Translations under genes and position numbers: made by a program
Notes under the pieces: generated by a model
The model's input: the letters and a program-made list of their open reading frames with translations, nothing else
Databases searched by the model: none
What the model was told of the DNA's origin: nothing
Source of the DNA: Caenorhabditis remanei
Lineage: Eukaryota; Nematoda; Chromadorea; Rhabditida; Rhabditidae
Assembly (NCBI RefSeq): GCF_010183535.1
Contig: NC_071333.1
Location: forward strand, 2,914,001-2,978,000
Length of the DNA: 64,000 nucleotides
Direction of reading: 5' to 3'
Shown: positions 41,880 to 52,539 of the stretch, in pieces
Numbering within the stretch: the first letter of the stretch is position 1
Layout of the letters: each line of letters starts with the position of its first letter

Positions 41880-42045
41880 CCTTATTATTACATGATGCTG
41901 AAAATTGCAGAAAGTTGCCGGAAATTGCCGATTTGTGAAATCGGCAATTGCCGGATTGCCAGATTGCCGAAATTTTCCGTTGCCGCTCGTCCCTGGACCG
42001 GGCCAAGGAAAATTTTTCAGTCGGCCCGACCCGGAATTTCCCAAC
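41880..42045. repeat. Degenerate TTGCCG/AATTGCCG repeat with GC-rich tail
   Basis: AAATTGCCG-type heptamers recur at short intervals (GTTGCCGGAAATTGCCGAT, then CAATTGCCGGATTGCC), then GACCGGGCC and TCGGCCCGACCCGG. This resembles a common scattered Caenorhabditis repeat. The plus-strand frame over it (41628-42083) is not taken as coding. Confidence 0.55.
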
Positions 42046-42099
42046 CCTGTGTGAGAGAGAGGTTAAGAAATAAAAAGGGGTGATTGGTACAGCGCGTCT

Positions 42100-43470
42100 C
42101 GATGGAGCGGGTCGTCTGGCGTCAGAGAAACTCTACCCCTGTACACTATCTGAATGACATTATGAAATTGAGAACTTGATTAGATTCTTGAAGATCATCC
42201 ACTTCCAATTTTCTTGCCAACTCGCAACGAACTCTACCGTAACCAATCCAAGTACTACATATAACAATTGATAATTCACCTAACATTTTCAACCACATTA
42301 ATATTATAGAGCGAAGGATACTTGACTTTGAATTGCCGATTTTATCACCATTTCACACATAAAATTTACCAAAAAAGAGATTGTTAAAAATCTATGGGAG
42401 CGGTGTGGTGTCGAGTAAACAGAAGAATGGGGAGCGAGGAAGGAAGAGAAAAGTGGAAAACAGATGAAGGACAGTCGGTTTAATTAAATACATTTTGGCG
42501 GAAACTTTATAAAAGCTTTTTGTTTTCGTGGTACCAAAGAACTCATCGGATTCTCGAAAGTGAACGTTAGTCCACTTTCAAATATTATCGATTGAAAGAA
42601 AAATATATTTTGCTAATTCCATATCTTTTCAGGGACGCCTGATTTTAAAATTCCGCCGGATTTTGGAAGAATTAGGATCACCCAAAACCGTCACATTTCT
42701 TTTAATTCCTTTTTTTCTCTTTGAAAAACTGTTTGACATAACTGGATTGACCTACAGTCTATTTTATATGCTCCGAGTGTGAGGAAGTCTTTTTTCAGTT
42801 TATTTTTTTCCTTTTCTCTCAATCTCTGCTCTTTTATAAGTATTTTTTGCAGCGCCTCGATTCTCGCCTTTGGTCGATGCACTCTTTTTTCTTACTATCT
42901 CTTTTTTTTAGTTATTGACAAAAAACTAAGGTCCGCTCACTTTCATTTGAAGTGATCGTAGCCAACATTTGATTCATTATTGTTAGTCGCTGACTGTCTA
43001 ACCTCTCCGAGTGTCAACAAGTCTATTTTTCTGTTTCTACTTTTCTTTTCTCTCAATCTCCGGTTTCTAATAAAAAATTTTTATTGCTTCTCGATTCCCG
43101 CCTCCTGTCGATGCCCGCAGTTTCTCTCACTATTCCTCAGTTTTTAGTTCTTGGCTAATAGTGGCCATCGTTTGTAGACCGCGTTCTAACTTTTCTTCGT
43201 TGTTTTTTCAAGAGTGTTGTTCTGATCATTTTCTCATCCGCGCCCTTCAGCGAGTCATGTTTATCTGAACCCTGACGGTAGAGACAAGTATCCATGTTCT
43301 TTGTTCCTACCACCTGTCTCATCGTTGTTGATGAGTACAGAAATCATTTTATACCTATTTCCAGTCGTTCGGCACTGTGCCAAAAACTCACAAAATCGAG
43401 TTTCTGAAATTTCTGGAATTTCCGAAAAGAATAATTCCGAAATTTCCGAATATTTTATTTTCGCTCATCC
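42100..43470. other. Non-coding stretch with a ~245-bp tandem duplication
   Basis: Bases 42760-42900 (TGCTCCGAGTGTGAGGAAGTC, CTTTTCTCTCAATCTCTGC, CGATTCTCGCC, GTCGATGC) are repeated in order at 43005-43145 with divergence. Nothing coding is recognised. Confidence 0.6.
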
Positions 43471-43745
43471 CTGATGCCAACTCATTTTCTATCCGTTCCT
43501 AAAAATTTCGGTCAGGACATTCCTTCCTTTGCTTCCAAGCAACAACAGACAACTTGGGTGTCCTCTTTGGCTGGGCATACTGTCAAATACACATTGAGAC
43601 GAGAGAAACCGGGAAGGGAGAAAGAGGAAGGAGGAGGAAGGAAAATGATTTTACTTCTGTGATTTTTCTGCATCTTTCTGATCACATCGAAATTGAAGTC
43701 TATAATGTCATTTTTCCATTTCATCCTAGCTGTTTGATACCAAAA
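43340..43745. repeat. Dispersed repeat family N, copy 1
   Basis: The family core is a CAACAACAGACAGCT-like block, a short GGTGTCTTTTTCGAC-like link and the inverted repeat TTGGCATGCTGCCAA, then ATACACA and a purine-rich run. Here the core is AACAACAGACAACTTGG at 43539 and GCTGGGCATACTGTCAAATACACATT. It is preceded, as in copy 3, by AAAACTCACAAAATCGAG and TTTCGCTCATCCCTGATGC. Confidence 0.7.
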
Positions 43746-43974
43746 TGTACCCTTACTACAGTGCCTTTCAATAATTCAATTTTTCGGCATGGTGCCAATT
43801 ATTCATATTTCCGCCTATTATTTGAATTCTTCGTCTTTTTCAATTCGCTTTCAATTATCAATTCTACTAGTTTTCTGCTAAAAAAATTGCTCAAATTCCA
43901 AACTTCCAAGTCATCTTCCGGCCACGTTACCTAGTATTTTTCTATCTGTTACTAATGAATCTCACTTTGATCAG

Positions 43975-44215
43975 TACATTCATTGTTGTTCTTCCCAGCA
44001 ATAACATACAGCGTGGATGTCTTTTTCGACTTGGCATGCTGCCAAATACACACGGAAGGAGGGAACGACGTTGAATGAAGAGAGAAGAGAGGGGAAAAGG
44101 TATGCGTCTCTCTCATAAACGCTTTGTATCTAACTTCTCTATACCATCAATCCCTTTTGTAACCGTGCAGAGAAAGCAAGAGGGAGGAGAAAGAAGGAGA
44201 GGAATCTGTTTTCTG
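43975..44215. repeat. Dispersed repeat family N, copy 2
   Basis: The core CTTGGCATGCTGCCAAATACACACGGAAGGAGGGAACG is present (read in two pieces), followed by TGAATGAAGAGAGAAGAG, CATAAACGCTTTGTATCTAAC and CTATACCATCAATC. The downstream part is shared closely with copy 4. Confidence 0.7.
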
Positions 44216-44629
44216 GGACATTCTAACTGTTTTGAGTTCATATAAAGGTGAGCGTCTTTTTTGTTATCTCTTTATTTCATTGGAGCTATAACCTGTACTT
44301 AGGGGGCGAAGAGACCGGGAAATAAGCAAAAAAGATGATTCTTACTATTATAATTTTTTCCCAACCCTCTGTTCTGCCATCCCATTCTCTCATCATCGCT
44401 TTCTGCTACCAACATCTATTGTGCCCTATCAGAAATAGCCTTGTTAGTACGGTGCCAAAAATTTTTTCTTCCGAAATTTCCTACATTTTTCGGTTAGAAA
44501 ATTGTCAAATTTTTGAATTGGTGCTGTTGTATTTCTAACACTAAAAAAGTTGAAGTTTTTAAGTTCTGGAGTTGAAGTGAAAACTGTCTTTTTAGCCATG
44601 ACGAATTAAGATGAGTCTAATCCGACAAC

Positions 44630-44850
44630 TAGCAAAAGATTTTCTTATTTACAGTCAGATTCAGAGATGTTAGTCGCCACGTCATAATACATTTGTTGAA
44701 CATGATCCCTTCTCTCGCTGTTCTTCTTTCTCTGTCTCTGTCCACCCTTTCTTCTCTTCTCATTTCCTCTTCGCCACTCTCATTCTTTTTCCTGCGTCTT
44801 GTGTCGCGCAACACTATTTCTCTTTCTGTCATGCCAGAAAAGAATAAATA
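44630..44850. repeat. Dispersed ~210-bp repeat, copy 2 (inverted partner at 12205-12425)
   Basis: The minus strand reads ACAGAAAGAGAAATAGTGTT and GGAAAAAGAATGAGAGT and ends TTCAACAAATGTATTATGAC, matching the copy at 12205-12425. Both keep an open frame. Confidence 0.7.
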
Positions 44851-45089
44851 AGTACTATTAAAAACGGCATAGCAAATTTCCTTGTGCCATAGACCACCTT
44901 CCATAATTCTGAGTTATATTTGTTTACATCTATGATTGAACCCATGTTCAATGCTCAGGCTGATTTTAGCTGAATGAAGGTGAATCATTTTCAAAGTTCT
45001 AATCGTCGAAAAATTCACAAAGATTTATCCAGACCGCCATACCTGTGTCCATATTCACAGAATGTTGAGTTTTTAATGCACTTTTATAA

Positions 45090-45455
45090 ATTTTGACTAT
45101 GAAAAACTCACAAAATCGAGTTTCTGAAATTTCCGGAATTTCCTAGTAGAATAATTCCGAAATTTCCGGAATTTTTATTCCCGCTCATCCCTGATGCACC
45201 CTCATTTTCTATCCGTTTCTAAAAATTCCCCTTCGGTCAGGACATTCTTTCCTATGCATCCAAGCATCAACAGACAACTACGGTGTCCGTTTCTACTTGG
45301 TATGCTGCCATGCACACATTGAGAGAATGGACTGGGAGGAAGAAAGAGAAGGAAGGAGAATGATCTGCCTTCTATGACCTCCTTGCATCTTTCTTTTCAG
45401 ATTGAAATAGAAACTTGTTCTGTCATCTCCTCTCTTTTCGGAGATTATTGATACC
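45090..45455. repeat. Dispersed repeat family N, copy 3
   Basis: It starts with AAAAACTCACAAAATCGAG and TTTCTGAAATTTCCGGAA as copy 1 does; the core is CATCAACAGACAACTACGG and ACTTGGTATGCTGCCATGC, and the end TTGATACCAAAATG matches copies 1 and 5. Confidence 0.7.
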
Positions 45456-45679
45456 AAAATGACAGGCCTGTGTGTTCCGGTTTAGAATAGTTTCCATAGG
45501 CGATTTCGAGTTTTTTTAGAACTCAAAATTTACAACACGAAGATTGATAATAAAACGCGGGTACAAGTTCCGCCATATTCACTCGATTACGTCTAAGAAA
45601 GTGGAAAGAATCGATATTTTGGGGCAGCCAAGTCCTTATCTACCAGAACCGAATAAATTCCGCTACAATCGGTAGAATC

Positions 45680-45870
45680 ATTCATATGCATTCAATCAAC
45701 AACAGGCAGCTATAATGTTCTCATCGGCTTGGCATGTTGCCAAGTACACACGGAAGGAGGGAACGGTGATGAATGAAGAGAGAAGAGTGCGAAAAAAGTA
45801 TCTCTTTCATAAACACCTTGTATCTAACATCTCTATACCATCAATCTCTTTTGTAACCTTGCTCTACAGG
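45680..45870. repeat. Dispersed repeat family N, copy 4
   Basis: Core: CAACAACAGGCAGCTATAAT and CTTGGCATGTTGCCAAGTAC, followed by ACACGGAAGGAGGGAACG, TAAACACCTTGTATCTAACA and CTATACCATCAATC as in copy 2. Confidence 0.7.
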
Positions 45871-46059
45871 AGGAAACAGAAAGAAAAAATATAGTTTTTT
45901 TTGAAGAAGAGAGTCTCGCATCTTTCTCTCGCGTTGGTAATAGACATTTGCTTGTTCACCTTGTTTCTTTTTGTCATGTCTGTATATTCTGTGTTTTTCC
46001 TAACTCATAATGTTTATTTTGGCGGTTAACATTCACTTCAGTTTCAGTCTTGTTAAACA

Positions 46060-47020
46060 TCTCTCATTCTCTCTCCAAGTATAAATGTCATTTTGTCCTC
46101 AAGTTTTTTATTGCTCGAATTCCATCAAAACGATTTCATGAATTCTTCTGCTCATCGAATCAATTCTCATTCTCTCATCTCAGCTATCTTATACAAACAA
46201 CGGATTGCTCCTTATCTCTTATGATGACCACTTCATTGCACCTCGTCAGGTCAGAAGTCGAGAACATAGAAACTCCTGTAATAGGCAACAGTATGAACAC
46301 AAGTACACGTGGAGAAAGGACAAATGGGAAAGAAAAAGGGGAAATAAGTGTGGCAAAGGAGCATCATAAAATTCCCTTTCTCCAATTTTTAAGAATGATT
46401 TTTTTTTATAGTTATAAGTTTCACAGAAATCAAAAGAAAATGTTCTTTACTGATAGTTCTAACATTTTTCTGATCGAAATTTCATTCAAAACATGCGAAA
46501 TCAGCTGTACCCCACTCTATTTCCACCTTTCTCTGATTTTTTTGGCAAGACCGTCAAAACTTTCATATAGAATCACATTTTGATCCAAAAGGGTATCATT
46601 TATCGTACTAGAGTTATCTCTTCTCAATTTGTTTTTCCACGCCGACACTTTATTTTGTATTACACTAAAATTATTATTACACTTGAACTAATACACTCAT
46701 TACTATTATTACACATTGAAAATTATTATTACACTGTTCAAGGTTGTTTTGCGCAACAACTATACGTGATTTACAATCGCCAGATGTTGCCATGCACACA
46801 CTTTGAAGCAACATAAAATGAAAAATCATATGAGGCAAAATTTTCTAATTTCATTTTGTCCTCAAGTTTATTATTTCTCGATCTCAACAAATCGATATAT
46901 TCTCATTCTCTCGTCTCAGCTATCTTACAAACAATGGATTGCTCCTCATCTGTTTTGGTGACCACTTTGTTGCATCGGGTCAGACAGCGGTGAGAACAGA
47001 AACACTCCTCTCATACGCTA
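46060..47020. repeat. Direct duplication of a ~240-bp block
   Basis: Bases 46085-46300 (TCATTTTGTCCTCAAGTTT, TCATTCTCTC, CTCAGCTATCTTA, GGATTGCTCCT, GACCACTT) recur in order at 46853-47010. An ATTATTATTACACT-type simple run (46665-46735) and a partial family-N fragment (TTGCCATGCACACA, 46788) lie between. The plus-strand ORF at 46050-46583 overlaps the first copy and is probably not a gene. Confidence 0.7.
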
Positions 47021-47873
47021 CAGTGTGTAAATGAACGTCTCTTTCCTCAGTCTGCGGCTCTTTCATTTTCACTCGCATGAACGCCGTGTGTTGGACATTG
47101 CTCTGTACCATCTACCTGCCCTTACGACTCCTACTTGCGGAGAGCAAACCCCACCTCTTTTCTGCATTTTTTCCGGCTTTTTTCTGTTTTTCTATTGTCT
47201 AGCACCCCTGCCACTTTCATCCTCCACACGCTCTCTAGAGATTTTGAAACTAAAAACTCAATATCTCCAAGAGAAAAATAAAAGGTTTTTTTTTCGAATT
47301 TTCAAATCAAGATCAGGAAAAATCGATTATTGAAAAAATCAGTAATGGAACTTTTTAAAAAAAACATATAGTCGTATTGCTGAATATTTTGTTTTCCTTT
47401 CAAAAAAAGTTTAGGCAAAACGGACATAATTCAGCAGAGTTACACATAAAAATAGGTCGGGGTACTCACTTATGCTCGCTACTGTAATATAACACGAGAC
47501 AAGAAGGCTACAGATGTAACTTCTATCAAAGACAGACTCTAGGTCTCCAGATCTGTCCTTGCTCTCTCACTTCACTCCTCCGCACCTTTCCCTACTTTGT
47601 CTGGGACTATAGGCCCCGCTTCCTACAGAAATAGCTTCTTTTCCTTCCTTTCCCTCCACATCACTTCAGTTGAAGCCTTCCCGTCCTTTATGGCTAGACG
47701 GACGCATTTTGTCTTAAATTTTCAAATTTTAGAACCGTCAAATGAGAGCCGTCTCTTCTACTCTCCCCCTCTCTTTCTTCCCAATCGTATCTTCTCTAGT
47801 TCACCCTTTCATTTCATCAGTTCTTCCCTTATTTTCCTATTGATTTGTCACTTTTCCAGAGAAAAAGTAATCG

Positions 47874-48452
47874 ATGGTTCGCGTTCGACCCCCAAAACCA
47901 CTGGTCAGAGCTCGCAAGTCGCTTCCTGCTTCTGGCGGAGTCATGAACCCATCGCCGAACCATTCGGTAGGTTGCAAAAAAAAATTCGAAAAAAATTTGA
48001 TAGAACGGAATACTATCTTTTCAGCCAACTTCTGCTCCTGTGTCTGTCCAGACCACTCCGACCCGTCCGGCACCAGCTTCCCGTCTCGCGGCTGCAGCTC
48101 AGCGCTCGAGCTCACGCCCTCGCGATTCGGTAAGTTGAAGTATTTTGAAAAAAAATTTTAATTAACTTTTTTCCTTTAGTCTCGAGTGGCAAGACGCTAT
48201 CTCTCCGGGATTGAGCGCCCAGCTGACCACCGGGCTAGTGCTCCACGACGCACGGAGCGGGTTTCCCACCCGGCTCCAAGCAAAGAATACAACGTGAGTC
48301 AAAAACAATTCACGATAATATTAAAATTGGAACCAATTTTATTTCAGCCGTGTAACTTGCCAGTTGCTGTGGCGGAGCCGAAGACCAAGACAACCGCCAA
48401 GAAGCCGAACAAAACGGCCAAGAGCGCCACGATCAAAAAGACCAAGAAATAA
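47874..48452 (+). CDS. Small basic protein, intact four-exon gene
   Basis: Exons 47874-47966, 48025-48129, 48180-48293 and 48348-48452 all break in phase 0 with good splice sites (GTAGG, GTAAGT and GTGAGT donors; TTTCAG or CTTTAG acceptors) and end at TAA, giving 138 residues. The protein is Arg/Lys/Ser/Ala/Pro-rich: it begins MVRVRPPKPLVRARKSLPAS, has an Ala/Ser/Arg middle (ASRLAAAAQRSSSRPRDS) and ends in a Lys/Thr tail (KKPNKTAKSATIKKTKK). GC content and codon use are clearly higher than in the flanks. The composition recalls linker-histone tails or small chromatin proteins, so binding to nucleic acid in the nucleus is likely but inferred. No globular domain is seen. Confidence 0.8.
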
Positions 48453-48762
48453 TGAGCTTGTCTGAGACTTCAACAACACGTCTCCCCTTTTATTTTTGAC
48501 AGTATTCTCCCGTTTGCCTCCCCTCCTTTCTCAATGTATCTCTTTCTACATATGCATTATCCCCCAACCCCTCATTCTCTTTTGTCTTTTTCTCATACTA
48601 GCAGCTTGGACCCTATAATCAAATTCAAAACTGGGAGTAGAATTTTACAGGATACTGTAGAATTTTACGAGTCGAGTCTTTGAATTGATACGAGCTGGTT
48701 TAATGCAAGGAGCCAATCTGCAAGTATGCGTATCTCTTATTCCTTATTGTTTCTAAACGTTT

Positions 48763-49128
48763 TGTTGTGACGTGAGCTTCTCGCTTCCCCATATTTTTGT
48801 TCTTTCAATTCTTTGTAAAGTCTCCCTGTCACTTTTGTCTCTGTTGTGTCCGTCATCCGGAGAGAGTGGGATGGGAAGGACAACACAGAATGGTAGAAGA
48901 GTCTTTATTAGAAGACTGAATAAAGGGGAAAATACAACTAGAGGGAGCGAATGAACGAGAGTGAATAAATAGATAGAGAAATAGGGGAATGAATAGAAAC
49001 GGGGGTAGACTATCAGGAAGGAAAAATAAGAAGAGAAAGGAGCGCGCGGTGCCGCGCACCCTTTATAGATCAAAGAAGGAGGACCCGGTAGATCTGAGTA
49101 AATTGAACGTTGGAACCTGCCACGCACA
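48763..49128 (-). mobile_element. Probable solo LTR (minus orientation)
   Basis: On the minus strand the segment starts TGTGCGTGGCAGGTTCC and ends CTCACGTCACAACA, i.e. TG...CA ends. It has a TATAAAGG box (about 49065), a GC-rich stem GTGCGCGGCACCGCGCGC just downstream and AATAAAG (about 48907) in the expected order. It is unrelated to the LTR at 18291. Flanking bases are T-rich (GTTT and TTTT), so a target duplication is not clear. A long minus-strand frame across it (48753-49127) is not coding in my view. Confidence 0.5.
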
Positions 49129-49309
49129 TTTTCAATAATCTTCTCTCATCATTCTGATTAATTTTTGTCTGAAAGATTGATTTTTTATTAACTAAATTCA
49201 ATTTTTTCAATTAATTGGTCGGTTTGAATCTTCTAGTTTTTCAGATATTCAATAACATAAGGTGAATACTACTTGTGTATACATAAATCAATGTTCACTT
49301 TTTACATGA

Positions 49310-49575
49310 TGCCGAGTCCTTTTTGACCAGATCCTGATAAATTTCACTGCAATCAGTGCATTCATTTCTCTACGCAACAACAGACAGCTAGGTGTCTTTT
49401 CGACTTGGCATGCTGCCAAATACACATTATGGGATGGAAGGACCGGGAAGAAGAGAAGAGGTCTCCTCCCATCTTTTTGTTCAGACTGAAATGGAAATCT
49501 ATTCTTTTCTCTTCATATCTCATCGGAGATACTTGATACCAAAATCTACCGTATCTTGCTAAAAAAAATTTTACC
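49310..49575. repeat. Dispersed repeat family N, copy 5
   Basis: Core: ACGCAACAACAGACAGCTAGG, TCTTTTCGACTTGGCATGC and TGCCAAATACACATTATGGG, then GAGATACTTGATACCAAAAT, as in copies 1 and 3. It lies just outside the 170-bp array. Confidence 0.7.
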
Positions 49576-49616
49576 AGGTGCCATTTCTGTGTCTTCCTGT
49601 TCCGCAATTTTCACCG

Positions 49617-50625
49617 TAATTGGGTGCTTATTTCTTTTAAATGAACATAATTGGTCAGCAATATTCCAGTAGTCTATATTATTTCTCTGGGCATGCTCAA
49701 CATTCAGGTCATTACTGATGTAGTTTGGATTTTGTCAAAAAACTAAAATTTTGCCTATCTCTGAAAAAGTGTTCTTTTTAGAGTGTAATTGGGTGCTTAT
49801 TTCTTTCAAATGAATAATTGGTCAGCAATATTTTAATGGTCTATATCGCTTCTCTGAGCATGCTCAACATTCAGGTCATTACTGATGTAGTTTGGATTTT
49901 GTCAAAAAAACGAAAATTTTGTTCGTCCCTGAAAAAGTGTTGTTTTTAGAGTGTAGTTGGGTGCTTATTTCTTTCAAATGAACATAATTGGTCAACAGTA
50001 TTCCAGTAGTCTATATCGCTTCACTGGGCATGCTCAACATTCAGGTCATTACTGATGTAGTTTGGATTTTGTCAAAAAAACGAAAATTTTGTTCGTCCCT
50101 GAAAAAGTGTTGTTTTTAGAGGGTAATTGGGTGCTTATTTCTTTCAAATGAACATAATTGGTCAACAGTATTCCAGTAGTCTATATTATTTCTCTGGGCA
50201 TGCTCAACATTCAGGTCATTACTGATGTAGTTTGGATTTTGTCAAAAAAACGAAAATTTTGTTCGTCCCTGAAAAAGTGTTGTTTTTAGAGGGTAATTGG
50301 GTGCTTATTTCTTTCAAATGAACATAATTGGTCAACAGTATTCCAGTAGTCTATATTATTTCTCTGGGCATGCTCAACATTCAGGTCATTACTGATGTAG
50401 TTTGGATTTTGTCAAAAAAACGAAAATTTTGTTCGTCCCTGAAAAAGTGTTGTTTTCAGAGGGTAATTGGGTGCTTATTTCTTTCAAATAAACATAATTG
50501 GTCAACAGTATTCCAGTAGTCTAAATCGCTTCACTGGGCATGCTCAACATTCAGGTCATTACTGATGTAGTTTGGATTTTGTCAAAAAAACGAAAATTCT
50601 GCCCATCCCTGAAAAAGTTTTGTTT
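49617..50625. repeat. 170-bp tandem array, six copies
   Basis: The anchor ATTACTGATGTAGTTTGGAT occurs at 49711, 49878, 50048, 50218, 50388 and 50558, i.e. spacing 167 then 170 bp. Units run AATTGGGTGCTTATTTCTTT, AATTGGTCA, GCATGCTCAACATTCAGG, TTTTGTCAAAAAA, CCTGAAAAAGTGTT. The middle copies are nearly identical. Confidence 0.95.
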
Positions 50626-50738
50626 TTTCTAAGATTTTGTTAAATGAATTATTTTTACATTGTCTAATTTTTATTTCTATTCAAATCTCATACATGTAAT
50701 ACTTTACGGAAACGGAGGGCTCTCTACATGTGTTTTCA

Positions 50739-51753
50739 TCATTCAATGTAGACTTCATCCTCTATTATCTTGAATTTGATCGGTGAAGTAGGGAGGCAGT
50801 GGGGAATGGCAGTATCCAAGATTTTCCAGACAGGTTTATGGTCTTTTAGTTGATCGTTCTTGATTTCCAATAGTTTCTTCATGATCAGTCCCATCCATTT
50901 TCGACTAGCATCATATGCTGCGCATGGGTCGCGATGCTGAAAATATATTATCTGTACAAACTAATATTTTCAGGAAAAAACTTACAAATTTCTCTTTTGC
51001 TTGAATCATCGCATCGAATCGCACATTGAAAAGCTCTATTCCGGCACATTTGGTCAGGCAATAAATCGAATTTATGAAGTCGTCAATTGGAGCGTAGTCC
51101 TCAGTTTTCCCAAAATTGACGTTGATGTTAATCGCGATAGATTTGGAGTGATATTTCAGAGTTGACTTTGCTAAAGCAGAGTTTCCAAAATCAATTAACG
51201 TAAAGACGAGACGCTGAAAAATGTATAAACTGGTTTAATTGAACCTTAACTTTAAGAACTCACCCCATTGCTTAATTTGAGCATCATATTTCCTTTATGG
51301 ATGTCACGATGTACAAATCCGATTCGATGAAGAGTATCTAGAGCTCTGAAGAGGGACGTGGTCATACGAAGGATATTCGAGTTGCTGAACTTCTGAGTCG
51401 GCTTTCTCTCCAAAAGATCAGCGACTGATTCACCAGAATGAGTCATCACTGAAAAAAGTTTGTTTCTATTGAGTTAGTAATTTGAACTTACCAATACACT
51501 TAAAATTATTGATCGAAATCTCATCAGTAATTTGCGGGAAGGACTTCTGACCACGACAACACTTAAGAATACTGACTTCAGTTTGATACTTTTCATTCAA
51601 TTCATTTGATTTCCCCATTTTCAGAACTTTCGTAAACTCTTTCTCATTTATTTTCTTAATTTGAAACACCCTAGCAAAACTTCCACAGTTGATTTCGTCC
51701 CCGAGGACATATTTTTTGGCGATAACTTTGCCAGGCCGCATATCAATTGACAT
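50739..51753 (-). CDS. CK1-superfamily protein kinase (worm-type)
   Basis: Exons 51753-51492, 51448-51264, 51213-50986 and 50936-50739 join in frame to 290 residues. Kinase landmarks are in order: glycine-loop-like EINCGSFARV (20-29), Lys in KVLKM (45), GESVADLLERK, the catalytic HRDIHKGN (134-141, with Asp136 and Asn141) and IDFGNSA (Asp157). After that, YAPIDDFINSIYCL fits the DDxxS-type helix of CK1/TTBK-like kinases. The loop after HRD has His where Lys is usual, and no APE motif is seen, as in CK1 relatives. The family phosphorylates Ser/Thr; C. elegans has many such small kinases, often sperm-expressed, but expression here is unknown. ATG follows an AATTTCCAG acceptor, which suits SL trans-splicing. 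No lesion is seen. Confidence 0.88.
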
Positions 51754-51759
51754 CCTGGA

Positions 51760-52500
51760 AATTAATTAGAATTTTGTTTAAAAAACTCATTTTTTGTGAT
51801 TGGGGACACCTAGCTGACCTAGTTATGAAAACAATAAATTCATTTTTGAGCAGCAAATTAGTGACTCTATCAGTTAAGCCAAAAAAATTTCCGAAAACGG
51901 TTACAAAAATGCTTATTTTGGGATTGGTGCCCGCCGTGAAATCTAACTACCAACTAGATTTTGGGAGCGCATTTGTGGCGGGTTGCTAGATTCATGTCAA
52001 AAAAAAGTATTTCTATTAGATAGTCCTATCCTCAAGCTACCAAACCCACTTTTCAAAGTTTCTAAAATCTCACTTTGACATACATTTTTCATGCATCGAA
52101 AAACTCAACTTTTCTGAATTTTTGTGAAGTGACCTCTTTTGCGAACTGCCTCACGCCTCAATAACCCACTTTTTCAAAAACCTAATGTACGATTTTAATA
52201 GCCAAAAACTTTTCCTACAGATTCCCGAATTCCGCGCATTGCTACCTAACCTAGTTTTCTCAAAAATTGCCCCAAAATCTTTAAAAATACTTACATTTTG
52301 AAGTAGCAGTAGACGGTGGCGGTAGTATGGCCGGTGGGAGGATGAGCGAAAATCGGCAAGAGGAACGGGGCGAACACCAAGTGGCCGACGGGAAAAGCTG
52401 GAAATGATTGAATTTTCGAAAAATGACCCGGGACGGGAGGGGGGGGGGTGACCCCCGGTCATCGGGGGGCGGTCACGGGGGTCGGTTACGGTCAAGTTAA
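51760..52500. other. Stretch upstream of the kinase, unassigned
   Basis: A minus-strand frame at 52151-52495 (114 codons) contains a plausible exon (about 52400-52300) ending in a GTAAGT donor, with Arg/Pro-rich text. It may be an upstream exon of the kinase locus or part of the degenerate satellite edge. C- and G-runs lie at 52440-52480. Confidence 0.35.
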
Positions 52501-52539
52501 TTGGGCACGATCCTTTGGTAGGGTCCCTTGTAGGTAGAT

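Noticed and set aside
46050..46583. 177-codon plus-strand ORF as a gene
   Set aside because: It overlaps a duplicated non-coding block whose second copy has no equivalent frame.
48753..49127. 124-codon minus-strand ORF as a gene
   Set aside because: It coincides with the probable solo LTR and has a low-complexity Ser/Phe/Leu composition.
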